Source: JBHYDC01 sp051861205 (GTDB lineage Bacteria > Pseudomonadota > Alphaproteobacteria > Rhizobiales > Pleomorphomonadaceae). From it: a DNA stretch of 64,000 nt. The notes below the pieces were generated by a model that was not told the origin of the DNA, searched no databases, and was given only the letters and a program-made list of their open reading frames with translations. The stretch lies in contig JBHYDC010000013.1 in NCBI GenBank assembly GCA_051861205.1, positions 62,001 to 126,000 on the forward strand, written 5' to 3'. A program made the position numbers and the translations under genes. Positions within the stretch are counted from its first letter, which is position 1, and every line of letters starts with the position of its first letter. This document shows positions 35,044 through 43,920 of the stretch, one piece after another.

Positions 35044-38000
35044 CTAATTCGGCGGCGCAACCCCCTGCCCAACACCTCCCGGCTGCGGAAGAACCGTCAC
35101 ACTCGGCAGTTGCGGCAGCGGCGTTCCCGGCGCGGCTTGCGGTTCGTTGGCCTGCAACTCGCGCAGAATCTCGTCCGTGAACGTATCCGACTCCCCCGCC
35201 CCGTCCGCCGGTGGCTCAGGGGGTGCAAGCGCCCGCTGCCGTGCTTCTTCAGCCGCGATCCGCTCGGCTTCGACGCGCGCTTTCGCCTCCGCCTCCAGCC
35301 GTAGCCGGCGGTCGCCTTCTTCCTTCACGCGCAAAACGCTGCGGGACAGGAGTTCGCGCTCCAGAATATCGGCCTGCATCAGAAGCACGCGCTCGGTTTC
35401 CTTCTCGAAGGCGCGGATGCCCAGATAGGACGAAAACGCCGTCACATCCACCGACCGCGTCGGCGCCGCCAGCGGCCCCCGGAACAGGATCGCGACCTGC
35501 GGCGTCGCTCCCCCCGTCGCCGCCGCGTCATCCGCTGCCGCCGCAAGCCGCCAGTCGCTCTCCACCGTCTGGCGCGGCAAATCCACCGACCCCGACCCCG
35601 ACGTCTCGATCGCCCCGCCCCTCACCACGATGCTCGGCGCCCGCAAGGTGCCGCCCGTTATCGTGAAGGTGCTCTCCATGCTGTCGAAATTCAGATCGCC
35701 GACATCGATATTGTCGAGGAAAAGCGCGCGGATTTTATCGTCCGGCAGCGACTGCCCCGCATCCGCGACCCGCGTCACGGCGGAAAACGCCCTCGGGTTC
35801 ATCGACTGGATGGCCCCGCCCGTCACCGCGAAGGATCCCCCGCCGCTCAGCGAAGCCACCAGCCCCGCCACCGTGCGCCCCGCCCCGTTCAACTCCACGT
35901 CCACGCTCAAATTGCCCGTCACAACCGGCCGATCGTTCCGCCGCCACGCCAGCGCCTCGGCGGATGCACCGTCCAGCTTGAACGTGCCGGACAGCGCGGC
36001 CGTGCCCTCCAGATCCTGCTTCAACAAAAGATTGCCGCTCAATTCGCCCCCGGCGAACCCGGCCTTCACCCCGTCGAACGCCATCCCGGCAGGTGAACTG
36101 CGCAGCGAAAGCGAAACGCCGTCCGCCGCAAGCGCCTCGGCAATCTCAAGCCGGTCGATGCTCAACGCCAAATCCGCATCAAATCCATCCAGCGGCGACG
36201 TCCCGAAGGGCGCATCCGGCCATGGCGTCCGGCTCTCGACAATGGGAAACGCCAGCGTGCCCGGCCCGAACGCCAGTTCTAAAAGCCCCTCAAGCGACGC
36301 TCGCTCCACGGCAAGGCGGCCCTTCACGCTCGGCACCGCCAGCTTGAAATCCGTCGCGAGATCGCCGCTCACCGCCTCTCCGTCCACCAGTCCGGCAAGG
36401 TTCGAAACCGCCGCCGTGCCATCGGTGATCGTCACTTTCGCGCTCACATCCACCGGCGTTGTCGCCAAGATGTTGGCCATCGTATTGCCCGTCAGCGCCA
36501 GGATCGGGCCCACGTCCGCGCTCTGCAAAGACGCATCCATCTCCGCCTGCGCCGCCCCCTTCACCGGCAGCGTCGCCGTCCCCGCCAGCGAAAACGTCGT
36601 CGCGCCGAACCGGCCCCTTGCCGATCCGGTAAGGCCATCCACCGGCCGCCCCTTGGCCGAAACGGTGAGGTCGCCAACGCCCGCCTCGTTCGAAACCGGC
36701 ACATCCAGCCCCAACTGCCGCATCAGCTTGGCGCCGTTCGGCCCTTGGATGCCAAGTTCCAGATCGAGATCCGCCTCCCGCCATGCATCCACACGCCCGC
36801 GCAAGGCCAACGAGCCATCGATCGAGGTTCCCCCCGCGCTGCCCTGAACGGACACCCACGCGTCGGTGCCGGCATCCCCGGCCTTGGCCGAAACCGTGGC
36901 CTCCAAATTCGCCGGCACCAGCGATCCGGACGCCGTTTGAACCAGCGCCGCAAGCCGCGAGCCCGGCGCCAGCCCCCGCACCAGCGCCGCCAGTCCGTCG
37001 AACCGCTCGGCCGAAATCCGCCCTTGCAGCGAACCGTCCGGCTTGGTGCCGATATCCTTGATCGTGCCGGCCGCGGAAAGCCGGGCGCCGGCCAAATCCT
37101 TCACCGCGAAGCGGTCGATCGCCAGCGTTCCATCCGCGAGCGACGCCGCCACATCCACACCCGTCGCCTCGGCATCGCCGGCGCGAACACGGCTCGCCGT
37201 GAAATCCACGAACACATCGGCGCTCGAAAAACCGGCCGCCCCGCTCTCGCCGCCCGCGAGCCCCGCGATCGCCTGAACCTGCGCCACATCGATCACATCC
37301 GCCGTCAGCGCCAGCGAGATCCGCGGCTTGCGGTCGCTCCGCTCGGGCGTGAAAGACACCGCGCCCGTCACGTGGGAATCCTTCATCGTGGCGTCGAAAT
37401 TGCTGAGCTTCACCCCTTGCGACGACGCCATGATCTGCGCCCTGGCGTTGAAAGGTTCGATCAGCGTTTTCTGCCGCTGCGGATACCACCACGCCACCAG
37501 CGTCGCCGGCTGCGCGGACGACATGGCCACCGATCCCTCGAAAGCCAGCGCATCCCGCACGATCAGATTGCCCGACGCGATCAGCGTGGTACGCCCCGGC
37601 AAATTGGCCTCCAGCGTCTCCACCCGCCAGCCGTCTTCCGCCGTCGTCAGATCAAGCCGCACCTCCGAAACGATGCTCCCGGCGACCACGATGCCCGGTA
37701 TGTCGAACCCGATGCGCCCATCGATCGGCGGCACCGGCAGCGTGGGCAGGGTCGCGGTGATGGCCGCCAGCACACCCTCGAAGGCAACCGGCTTGTCCGG
37801 CCCCTCCCCCAAGGTCCGGTCAAGGTCGATCTGCCGGGCCGACAAGACCGCGTCGAACACCGGCATGTCGCCTAGATCCACCGTCGCCGCGCCCGAGATG
37901 GAAAACGGCCTGTCCTCCGGGCCGTAGCGAAAATCCAGCGTCTTGAACAACAGCCGCGCCGGGTCAAGCTCCGCCTCGCCTTCCAGCGACCAAGGCGTCA

Positions 38001-38679
38001 CGCCCGCGTCCGTATCGGTAATCAGCCGTTCCACGCGCGCCTTACCGGCCCAAGTCGGTGTCAAACCGTCGGCGGCTAGCTGGCCGTCAAGCGTGATCGT
38101 CACCGGCCGGTTGGCGGGCGTGATCGCGACTTTCACCGCCACCCGCCCGGCATCGTCGCTCTCACCGGTAGCGATGCGAAGCATCACCGGCTCGCCCTCC
38201 ACCACCGCCGCGCCGTCGATCTTGTAGGGGCCGTAAAGCGAGCGCGCGAAGAGTTGCGTATTGATGCCCGTCACTTCGATCGGCATAGGCCGGCGATCAT
38301 CCAAGATGCGGATTTCGCCGTTCACGATATCGACCTTGTCGAGGATCACACGGGCGGGGTCCACAGCCGTGGGGGCCTTGTCCGTCAGCCACTCCAGCGT
38401 CCCGTCCTCGGCCACCCGAACCGTGGCGACCGGCTGATCGAGGCGCATTTCCTTCACCCGCACTTCGCCTGAAAGCAGCGGGAACAGCTCCACCGTCAGA
38501 TCGAACTGGCTGACAGTCATCACCGGATTGGCCGCATCCTCGCCGATCACCACATCGGTGAAGGTCAGCGAGGGCACCGGCAGCAGAGTCGCGTCCGCCG
38601 TCCCGGAAACCCGGACGGGATGCCCGACGATCGCGCTCGCCCTCTCCTCGAACGCCGAGCGATACGCCGTCCAATCCAC
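35044..38679 (-). CDS. AsmA family protein, very large
   Basis: The product is at least 1211 residues: an N-terminal AsmA domain (WTAYRSAFEERASAIVGHPVRVSG, then LLPVPSLTFTDVVIG) and a long beta-rich repeat region ending in an AsmA_2 C-terminal domain (GGGSFAVTGGAIQSMNPRAFSAV), followed by a coiled coil (EKETERVLLMQADILERELLSRSVLRVKEEGDRRLRLEAEAKARVEAERIA). Such proteins bridge the inner and outer membranes and move lipids. The coordinates start at a GTG, but the frame continues upstream without ATG, GTG or TTG and encodes a hydrophobic helix, so the true start is probably a CTG at 38754 (GGAG 9 bases upstream), adding 25 residues. Confidence 0.85.
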   Translation of the reverse strand: MDWTAYRSAFEERASAIVGHPVRVSGTADATLLPVPSLTFTDVVIGEDAANPVMTVSQFDLTVELFPLLSGEVRVKEMRLDQPVATVRVAEDGTLEWLTDKAPTAVDPARVILDKVDIVNGEIRILDDRRPMPIEVTGINTQLFARSLYGPYKIDGAAVVEGEPVMLRIATGESDDAGRVAVKVAITPANRPVTITLDGQLAADGLTPTWAGKARVERLITDTDAGVTPWSLEGEAELDPARLLFKTLDFRYGPEDRPFSISGAATVDLGDMPVFDAVLSARQIDLDRTLGEGPDKPVAFEGVLAAITATLPTLPVPPIDGRIGFDIPGIVVAGSIVSEVRLDLTTAEDGWRVETLEANLPGRTTLIASGNLIVRDALAFEGSVAMSSAQPATLVAWWYPQRQKTLIEPFNARAQIMASSQGVKLSNFDATMKDSHVTGAVSFTPERSDRKPRISLALTADVIDVAQVQAIAGLAGGESGAAGFSSADVFVDFTASRVRAGDAEATGVDVAASLADGTLAIDRFAVKDLAGARLSAAGTIKDIGTKPDGSLQGRISAERFDGLAALVRGLAPGSRLAALVQTASGSLVPANLEATVSAKAGDAGTDAWVSVQGSAGGTSIDGSLALRGRVDAWREADLDLELGIQGPNGAKLMRQLGLDVPVSNEAGVGDLTVSAKGRPVDGLTGSARGRFGATTFSLAGTATLPVKGAAQAEMDASLQSADVGPILALTGNTMANILATTPVDVSAKVTITDGTAAVSNLAGLVDGEAVSGDLATDFKLAVPSVKGRLAVERASLEGLLELAFGPGTLAFPIVESRTPWPDAPFGTSPLDGFDADLALSIDRLEIAEALAADGVSLSLRSSPAGMAFDGVKAGFAGGELSGNLLLKQDLEGTAALSGTFKLDGASAEALAWRRNDRPVVTGNLSVDVELNGAGRTVAGLVASLSGGGSFAVTGGAIQSMNPRAFSAVTRVADAGQSLPDDKIRALFLDNIDVGDLNFDSMESTFTITGGTLRAPSIVVRGGAIETSGSGSVDLPRQTVESDWRLAAAADDAAATGGATPQVAILFRGPLAAPTRSVDVTAFSSYLGIRAFEKETERVLLMQADILERELLSRSVLRVKEEGDRRLRLEAEAKARVEAERIAAEEARQRALAPPEPPADGAGESDTFTDEILRELQANEPQAAPGTPLPQLPSVTVLPQPGGVGQGVAPPN

Positions 38680-38900
38680 GAACAGCGGCCCGACAAGCGC
38701 GACGACAAGCGCCAGAATGATCGCACAGCCGATGCTGAAGTAGAGCGAATTCAGGGCTTTGGCTCCGTAGTCTGAAGCGGGTTCAGGGCCTTGGTCGGAG
38801 CCGAACCGGGCGCTCTACCCGTTAGGTCCGGCCCAAACGCGGCCGTGAAAGAAAATCAACCCGTCAACGATTACACGTTTGCGGAAACGCCTCCTACCCA

Positions 38901-40283
38901 TCACACGAAAATCTTGCCCGGATTCATGATGTTATCCGGGTCCAACGCAGCCTTGATCTGGCGCATCAGCCCAAGCGCCGGGCCATGCTCGCGATCGAGA
39001 TACTTCATCTTGCCCTGTCCCACCCCATGTTCGCCCGTGCAGGTTCCCCCCATCTCGATGGCGCGCACATTCAAGCGCTCCACAAAGGCCTCAATGCGCG
39101 CATGGGTTTCCGGATCCGCGGGGTCGGCGAGCGGCTGAACATGAAAATTCCCGTCGCCCACATGGCCCACGATCGGCGCGATCAAGCCGTGCGCCGCGAT
39201 GTCCGCCAACGTTTCGGCAAGGCACTCCGCCAGCCGCGATATCGGCACGCACACGTCGGTCGCCACGCTCTTCCAGCCGGGAATAATCGCCTGGTTGGAC
39301 CAATGCACGTCATGGCGGGCCTGCCAGAGCCGGGTCCGCTCCTCCGGCTTGGTCGCCCAGGCAAACGGCCCACTGCCGAAATCGGCGGCGATTTCGCCGA
39401 ACCGTTCCGCCTGCTCGGCCACGCCGGCCTTGGTGCCGTGAAATTCCACGAACAGCGTCGGCGCCTCGGCAAGATCGAGCTTGGAATAGGCGTTCACCGC
39501 CTTGATCTGCAAAGCGTCGAGCAACTCGATCCGCGCAATCGGAATGCCCGATTGAATGGTCATGATCGTTGTATCGCAGGCCGCCTCCACGGTCGGAAAC
39601 GTGCAAACGCCCGCCGCGATTTCCTCGGGAATTCCAAACAGCCGCAGCGTCACCTCGGTGATCACGCCAAGCGTTCCCTCAGACCCCACCATGAGGCGCG
39701 TGAGATCATACCCCGCCGACGATTTCTTGGCCCGCGATCCCGTATGCACGATTTCGCCTGTGGCCGTCACCACAGTCAGCCCCAGCACCACGTCCTTCAT
39801 GGTGCCGTAGCGCACCGCGTTGGTTCCAGAGGCCCGCGTCGCCGCCATACCGCCGATCGAGGCGTCCGCACCCGGATCGACGGGAAAAAACAAACCGGTA
39901 TCGCGCAGCGTCTCATTCAGGCGCTTGCGCGTCACGCCCGCCTCCACCGTGCAATCCAGATCCTCCGGATGCACGGCCACGATCCGGTCCATGCGCGAAA
40001 GATCGATCGAAATCCCGCCCGCCGGCGCATTCACATGGCCTTCCAGCGAGGTGCCCGTTCCAAAGGGAATGACCGGCACCTTATGTGCGGCGCACAGCCG
40101 CACCACCGCCGCCACATCCTCCGTCGAGGTGGCGAACACCACGCCGTCCGGCGGCTGGTTGGCAAGCCGCGTCGTCGTATGCCCATGCTGCTCGCGCACG
40201 GCGGCCGAACGGCTGAAACGATCGCCGAAACGCGCGGCCAGCGCATCCAGCACGGCATCGATGCCACTTTCGTTGCGTTTCAT
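38901..40283 (-). CDS. FAD-linked oxidase, D-lactate dehydrogenase/GlcD type
   Basis: The product is 460 residues from ATG 40283 (longer starts to 40331 exist but the family begins near DAVLDALAARFG). The N-terminal PCMH FAD-binding domain has PFGTGTSLEGH and PGADASIGGMAATRASGTNAVRYGTM; the C-terminal domain has HVGDGNFHV (metal/FAD-related His) and TGEHGVGQGKMKYL. This is the D-lactate dehydrogenase (cytochrome)/glycolate oxidase GlcD family. Exact 2-hydroxy acid substrate unknown. Monocistronic. Confidence 0.85.
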   Translation of the reverse strand: MKRNESGIDAVLDALAARFGDRFSRSAAVREQHGHTTTRLANQPPDGVVFATSTEDVAAVVRLCAAHKVPVIPFGTGTSLEGHVNAPAGGISIDLSRMDRIVAVHPEDLDCTVEAGVTRKRLNETLRDTGLFFPVDPGADASIGGMAATRASGTNAVRYGTMKDVVLGLTVVTATGEIVHTGSRAKKSSAGYDLTRLMVGSEGTLGVITEVTLRLFGIPEEIAAGVCTFPTVEAACDTTIMTIQSGIPIARIELLDALQIKAVNAYSKLDLAEAPTLFVEFHGTKAGVAEQAERFGEIAADFGSGPFAWATKPEERTRLWQARHDVHWSNQAIIPGWKSVATDVCVPISRLAECLAETLADIAAHGLIAPIVGHVGDGNFHVQPLADPADPETHARIEAFVERLNVRAIEMGGTCTGEHGVGQGKMKYLDREHGPALGLMRQIKAALDPDNIMNPGKIFV

Positions 40284-40477
40284 CAAAACCACCGTCGCCA
40301 TCGCCGCCATCCAAACATCAGGGACCATCATCTCAGCCGAACCGTAGCAAACCCCGGCCTATCACAAAAGGATGCACACTGACGCTGATGGGGAGCGCGA
40401 TATTACACAAGCACCCGCCTCGCCCCCTCCCCCTCAAGCTCTTTGACCTTGCCCACCATGAGGGGCATGGTTCGCTC

Positions 40478-40966
40478 ATGTCCGATGCACCGCCCTTTGT
40501 CACGCCGCCGCTGTCGCTCGAACCGGGGTGGATCGACTACAACGGTCACCTCAACATGGCCTATTACCACGTGCTCTTCGACCGGTCGGTGGACGCCGCG
40601 CTCGATGCCTACGGGCTTGGCACGGAGCACCGGAATGCCGGCGGCGGCACGTTTTTCACGGTGGAGGTGCATGTGCGCTACCTCGCCGAGGTCGCCCCCG
40701 ATGCGCTCGTGCGGGTCTCCGTGCGCCTTGCGGGTCATGACGCCAAACGCCTGCACGTGTTTCTCGAAATGCGCGACGCCATTGACGGCATGCTGCACGC
40801 CACGTCCGAACAATTGCTGCTCCATGTCGACCCCGCCACACGGCGCGTCGCGGCCTTTACCGCGCCGGAATTGGCCAAGGTTAGGGCCTGGGCCGATGGC
40901 GATGCCGCCCTGCCGCCGCTAGACGGGCTCGGCAATCGCATCGCCCTGCCCCATCCAAAACCCTGA
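40478..40966 (+). CDS. Hotdog-fold thioesterase (4HBT-like)
   Basis: The product is 162 residues from ATG 40478. IDYNGHLNMAYYHVLFDRSVDAALDAYG contains the DxNxHxNxxxY-like active-site pattern of 4-hydroxybenzoyl-CoA thioesterase family, followed by the TFFTVEVHVRYLAEVAPDALVRV strand. Similar proteins are fused or linked to carnitine dehydrogenase in other genomes. Acyl-CoA substrate unknown. It lies divergently from the FAD oxidase and 66 bases before uvrD. Confidence 0.8.
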   Translation: MSDAPPFVTPPLSLEPGWIDYNGHLNMAYYHVLFDRSVDAALDAYGLGTEHRNAGGGTFFTVEVHVRYLAEVAPDALVRVSVRLAGHDAKRLHVFLEMRDAIDGMLHATSEQLLLHVDPATRRVAAFTAPELAKVRAWADGDAALPPLDGLGNRIALPHPKP

Positions 40967-41032
40967 GGCGAGCAAACGGCGGGGGATAAGAAGCGCTCGC
41001 CGCCGCCTTGTTGTTGCACTAATGTTCTCATA

Positions 41033-43453
41033 TTGAAGCGATACGAGAATCAGCCCGAGACCGCCGTGACCAATCCAATTGAATTCGACGCGCCCCGTCC
41101 GGGCGGTATCGCGGCGCGGGCCATGGCCGGCGCGGCACCCCGGCCCGAAGGCTATATGGCGGGTCTCAATCCCGAGCAGCGCGAAGCCGTCGAAACGCTG
41201 GACGGCCCGGTTCTCGTGCTCGCGGGCGCAGGCACCGGCAAAACCCGCGTCCTCACCACCCGCATCGGCCACATCCTCGCCACGCGCCGCGCCTATCCCT
41301 CCGAAATTCTCGCGGTCACCTTCACCAACAAAGCCGCCCGCGAGATGAAGGAGCGAATCGGCAAGGTTGTCGGTGGCACCGTGGAGGGTATGCCGTGGCT
41401 CGGCACCTTCCATTCGATCGGCGTGAAAATGCTGCGTCGGCACTCAGAACTCGCCGGCCTGAAATCCAACTTCACCATTCTCGACACCGACGACCAGCTT
41501 CGGCTCTTGAAGCAGCTCATCCAAGCCGAAGGCATCGATGAAAAGCGCTGGCCCGCCCGCCAGATCGCCACCGCCATTGATGGCTGGAAGAACAAGGGCC
41601 TGCGCCCCAATGAAATTCCAGAAGGCGAAGCGCGCGCTTATGTGAACGGCCAGGGCCGCAAGCTCTACGCCGATTATCAGGCCCGCCTCAAAGTTCTGAA
41701 CGCCGTCGATTTCGGCGACCTGCTGCTCGAAACGCTCTCGCTGCTCCGCAACAACCCGGACGTTCTGGCCGACTATCACAAGCGCTTCAAATACATCCTG
41801 GTCGACGAGTATCAGGATACCAACGTCGTCCAGTATCTCTGGCTGCGGCTCCTCGCCCAAGGCTCCCGCAACATCTGCTGCGTCGGCGACGACGATCAGT
41901 CGATCTACGGCTGGCGCGGCGCAGAAGTGGATAACATCTTGCGCTACGAGCGCGATTTCCCCGGCGCCAAAGTCATCCGACTGGAGCGAAACTACCGCTC
42001 GACCAGCCACATCCTCGGCGCCGCCTCGCACCTGATCGCCCACAACGAGGCCCGCCTCGGCAAAACCCTCTTCACCGACGCCGACGGCGACCCCGACGAC
42101 GACAAGGTGAAGGTCGCGTCCGCCTGGGATTCGGAGGAGGAAGCCCGCTCCATCGGCGAGGAAATCGAACGCATCCAGCGCAAGGGCACCGACCTCGACG
42201 ATATCGCCATTCTCGTCCGCGCCTCGTTCCAGATGCGCGAGTTCGAAGACCGTTTCATCACCCTCGGCCTGCCCTACCGCGTCATCGGCGGCCCGCGCTT
42301 CTACGAACGCCAGGAAATCCGCGACGCGCTGGCCTATTTCCGCCTGATCAGCCAATCCGCCGACGATCTCGCCTTCGAGCGCATCATCAACACCCCCCGC
42401 CGCGGCCTTGGCGACGCCACCATCAAGGTGCTGCACGACTATAGCCGCAAAAACGAAGTGCCCCTCACCGAAGCCGTCCGCGAGTTGATCGCGACGGAGG
42501 AATTCAAAGGCAAAACCCGCCTCGCCCTGCGAGAATTCCTGGAAAGCATCGACCGGTGGAGCGCCCAGCTCACCACAATGAAACACACCGACCTCGCCGA
42601 ACTCATCTTGGAAGAGAGCGGCTATACCGACATGTGGCAAAACGACCGGTCGGCGGATGCCAAGGGGCGGCTCGAAAACCTCAAGGAACTCATACGCTCG
42701 ATGGACCCATTCGAGTCCATGGCCGGCTTCCTCGAACACATCTCCCTCGTCATGGACCGCGACTCCGGTGAAAACCAGGAGGCCGTCTCGATCATGACAC
42801 TCCATTCCGCCAAAGGCCTGGAGTTCGACACCGTGTTCCTGCCCGGCTGGGAGGAAGGCCTCTTTCCCCACCAGCGCGCGCTCGACGAAGGCGGCCGTTC
42901 GGGCCTGGAGGAAGAGCGCCGGCTGGCCTATGTCGGCATCACGCGGGCCAAAAAGCGCTGCGTCATCTGGTTCGCCTCCAACCGCCGCATACACGGCTCC
43001 TGGCAGTCGTCGATCCCCTCCCGCTTCCTCGACGAGTTGCCGGACCAGCACGTCGAAGTCCAGCAATCCTCAAGCAGCTACGGCGGTTACGGCCGGCAAA
43101 ATCCTTACGGATCCTCCCGCTTCGACCAAGCCGAGCGCTTCACCTCCACCTATGAAACGCCGGGTTGGCAGCGCGCCAAGCGCGCCAAGGCCGCAAACGG
43201 CGGGCGCGGTTTCGCCTCACCCGCCCAGTCGCCCTATGCGCGCGGCCCGAAGCTGATCGAGGGCGAGCTCGTCGCCAAATCCGTCGTCACCGGCGAGCCG
43301 AAATTCGCCATCGGCGAGCGGGTCTTTCATCTGAAATTCGGCTACGGCGACGTCTCGGCCGTCGAAGGCAACAAACTCACCGTGGAGTTCGACAAAGCCG
43401 GTCAGAAGCGTGTCGTCGACAGCTTCGTGGAACGCAAAGACCGAATGTCGTGA
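41033..43453 (+). CDS. uvrD: UvrD/PcrA-type DNA helicase
   Basis: The product is about 806 residues, superfamily 1A. Walker A AGAGTGKTR is at residues 64-72, followed by VTFTNKAAREMKERI (Ia), VDEYQDTN (II), GDDDQSIYGWRGA (III), LERNYRST (IV), MTLHSAKGLEF (V) and LAYVGITRAKK (VI). It unwinds DNA in mismatch and nucleotide excision repair. The annotated TTG start has no strong ribosome site; GTG at 41069 and ATG at 41123 are alternatives. The C-terminus ends in a VFHxKFGYGxVSxVEGNKLTVEFDKAG Tudor-like domain that binds RNA polymerase in PcrA. Confidence 0.94.
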   Translation: MKRYENQPETAVTNPIEFDAPRPGGIAARAMAGAAPRPEGYMAGLNPEQREAVETLDGPVLVLAGAGTGKTRVLTTRIGHILATRRAYPSEILAVTFTNKAAREMKERIGKVVGGTVEGMPWLGTFHSIGVKMLRRHSELAGLKSNFTILDTDDQLRLLKQLIQAEGIDEKRWPARQIATAIDGWKNKGLRPNEIPEGEARAYVNGQGRKLYADYQARLKVLNAVDFGDLLLETLSLLRNNPDVLADYHKRFKYILVDEYQDTNVVQYLWLRLLAQGSRNICCVGDDDQSIYGWRGAEVDNILRYERDFPGAKVIRLERNYRSTSHILGAASHLIAHNEARLGKTLFTDADGDPDDDKVKVASAWDSEEEARSIGEEIERIQRKGTDLDDIAILVRASFQMREFEDRFITLGLPYRVIGGPRFYERQEIRDALAYFRLISQSADDLAFERIINTPRRGLGDATIKVLHDYSRKNEVPLTEAVRELIATEEFKGKTRLALREFLESIDRWSAQLTTMKHTDLAELILEESGYTDMWQNDRSADAKGRLENLKELIRSMDPFESMAGFLEHISLVMDRDSGENQEAVSIMTLHSAKGLEFDTVFLPGWEEGLFPHQRALDEGGRSGLEEERRLAYVGITRAKKRCVIWFASNRRIHGSWQSSIPSRFLDELPDQHVEVQQSSSSYGGYGRQNPYGSSRFDQAERFTSTYETPGWQRAKRAKAANGGRGFASPAQSPYARGPKLIEGELVAKSVVTGEPKFAIGERVFHLKFGYGDVSAVEGNKLTVEFDKAGQKRVVDSFVERKDRMS

Positions 43454-43487
43454 TCGGTTTCTGACTGAGTAATCCGGCTAGGATCCG

Positions 43488-43823
43488 TCAGTTGAAAAAG
43501 GCATCCATGAGAGCCTGCTGAAATTTCTTGGACTGCCGGTTGTCAAACTGGAATCGCCAGCCCGACATGGCCCCCTTCACCCAAACGCGGGTGGCCTTCA
43601 ACTCGATGCCATAATCCGCGATGCTGATAACCGACACGACCGGCAACAAAGCCCCCCGGAACGTTCGGATGCGAGCCCCGGTCAAGCTGACGTCTACGAT
43701 TTCGGCTTCCAAGGGGCCAGCGATCGTATGCACAAAGGCCGCCGCCGATCCACCGACACGCTTGGTGATGCGCTTTTCGGCATAACGTCCTGTAATCTCT
43801 TTCCATTTGGCAGCAGGCATCAT
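43488..43823 (-). CDS. PilZ domain protein (c-di-GMP binding motifs intact)
   Basis: The product is 111 residues forming essentially a single PilZ domain. The c-di-GMP-binding motifs are both visible: RITKR (RxxxR, Arg18 and Arg22) and DVSLTG (DxSxxG, residues 44-49). No other domain is attached, so it is a stand-alone effector whose partner is unknown. No diguanylate cyclase or phosphodiesterase is in the window. Convergent with uvrD; the adjacent recN is on the same strand and ends 97 bases upstream. Confidence 0.85.
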   Translation of the reverse strand: MMPAAKWKEITGRYAEKRITKRVGGSAAAFVHTIAGPLEAEIVDVSLTGARIRTFRGALLPVVSVISIADYGIELKATRVWVKGAMSGWRFQFDNRQSKKFQQALMDAFFN

Positions 43824-43920
43824 AACGGTAACATCGTCCCTTGCACAGGAAACATAGTCAACTAAGACTATTGCAGTAGTCTTACAGATCAGTCTATTTC
43901 ATCAAAAAAAGCGACTTAAA

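Noticed and set aside
41444..43066. Minus-strand frame of 540 codons inside uvrD
   Set aside because: Antisense to a helicase with all seven motifs; the product is a Val/Gly/Asp-rich low-complexity sequence without a ribosome site.
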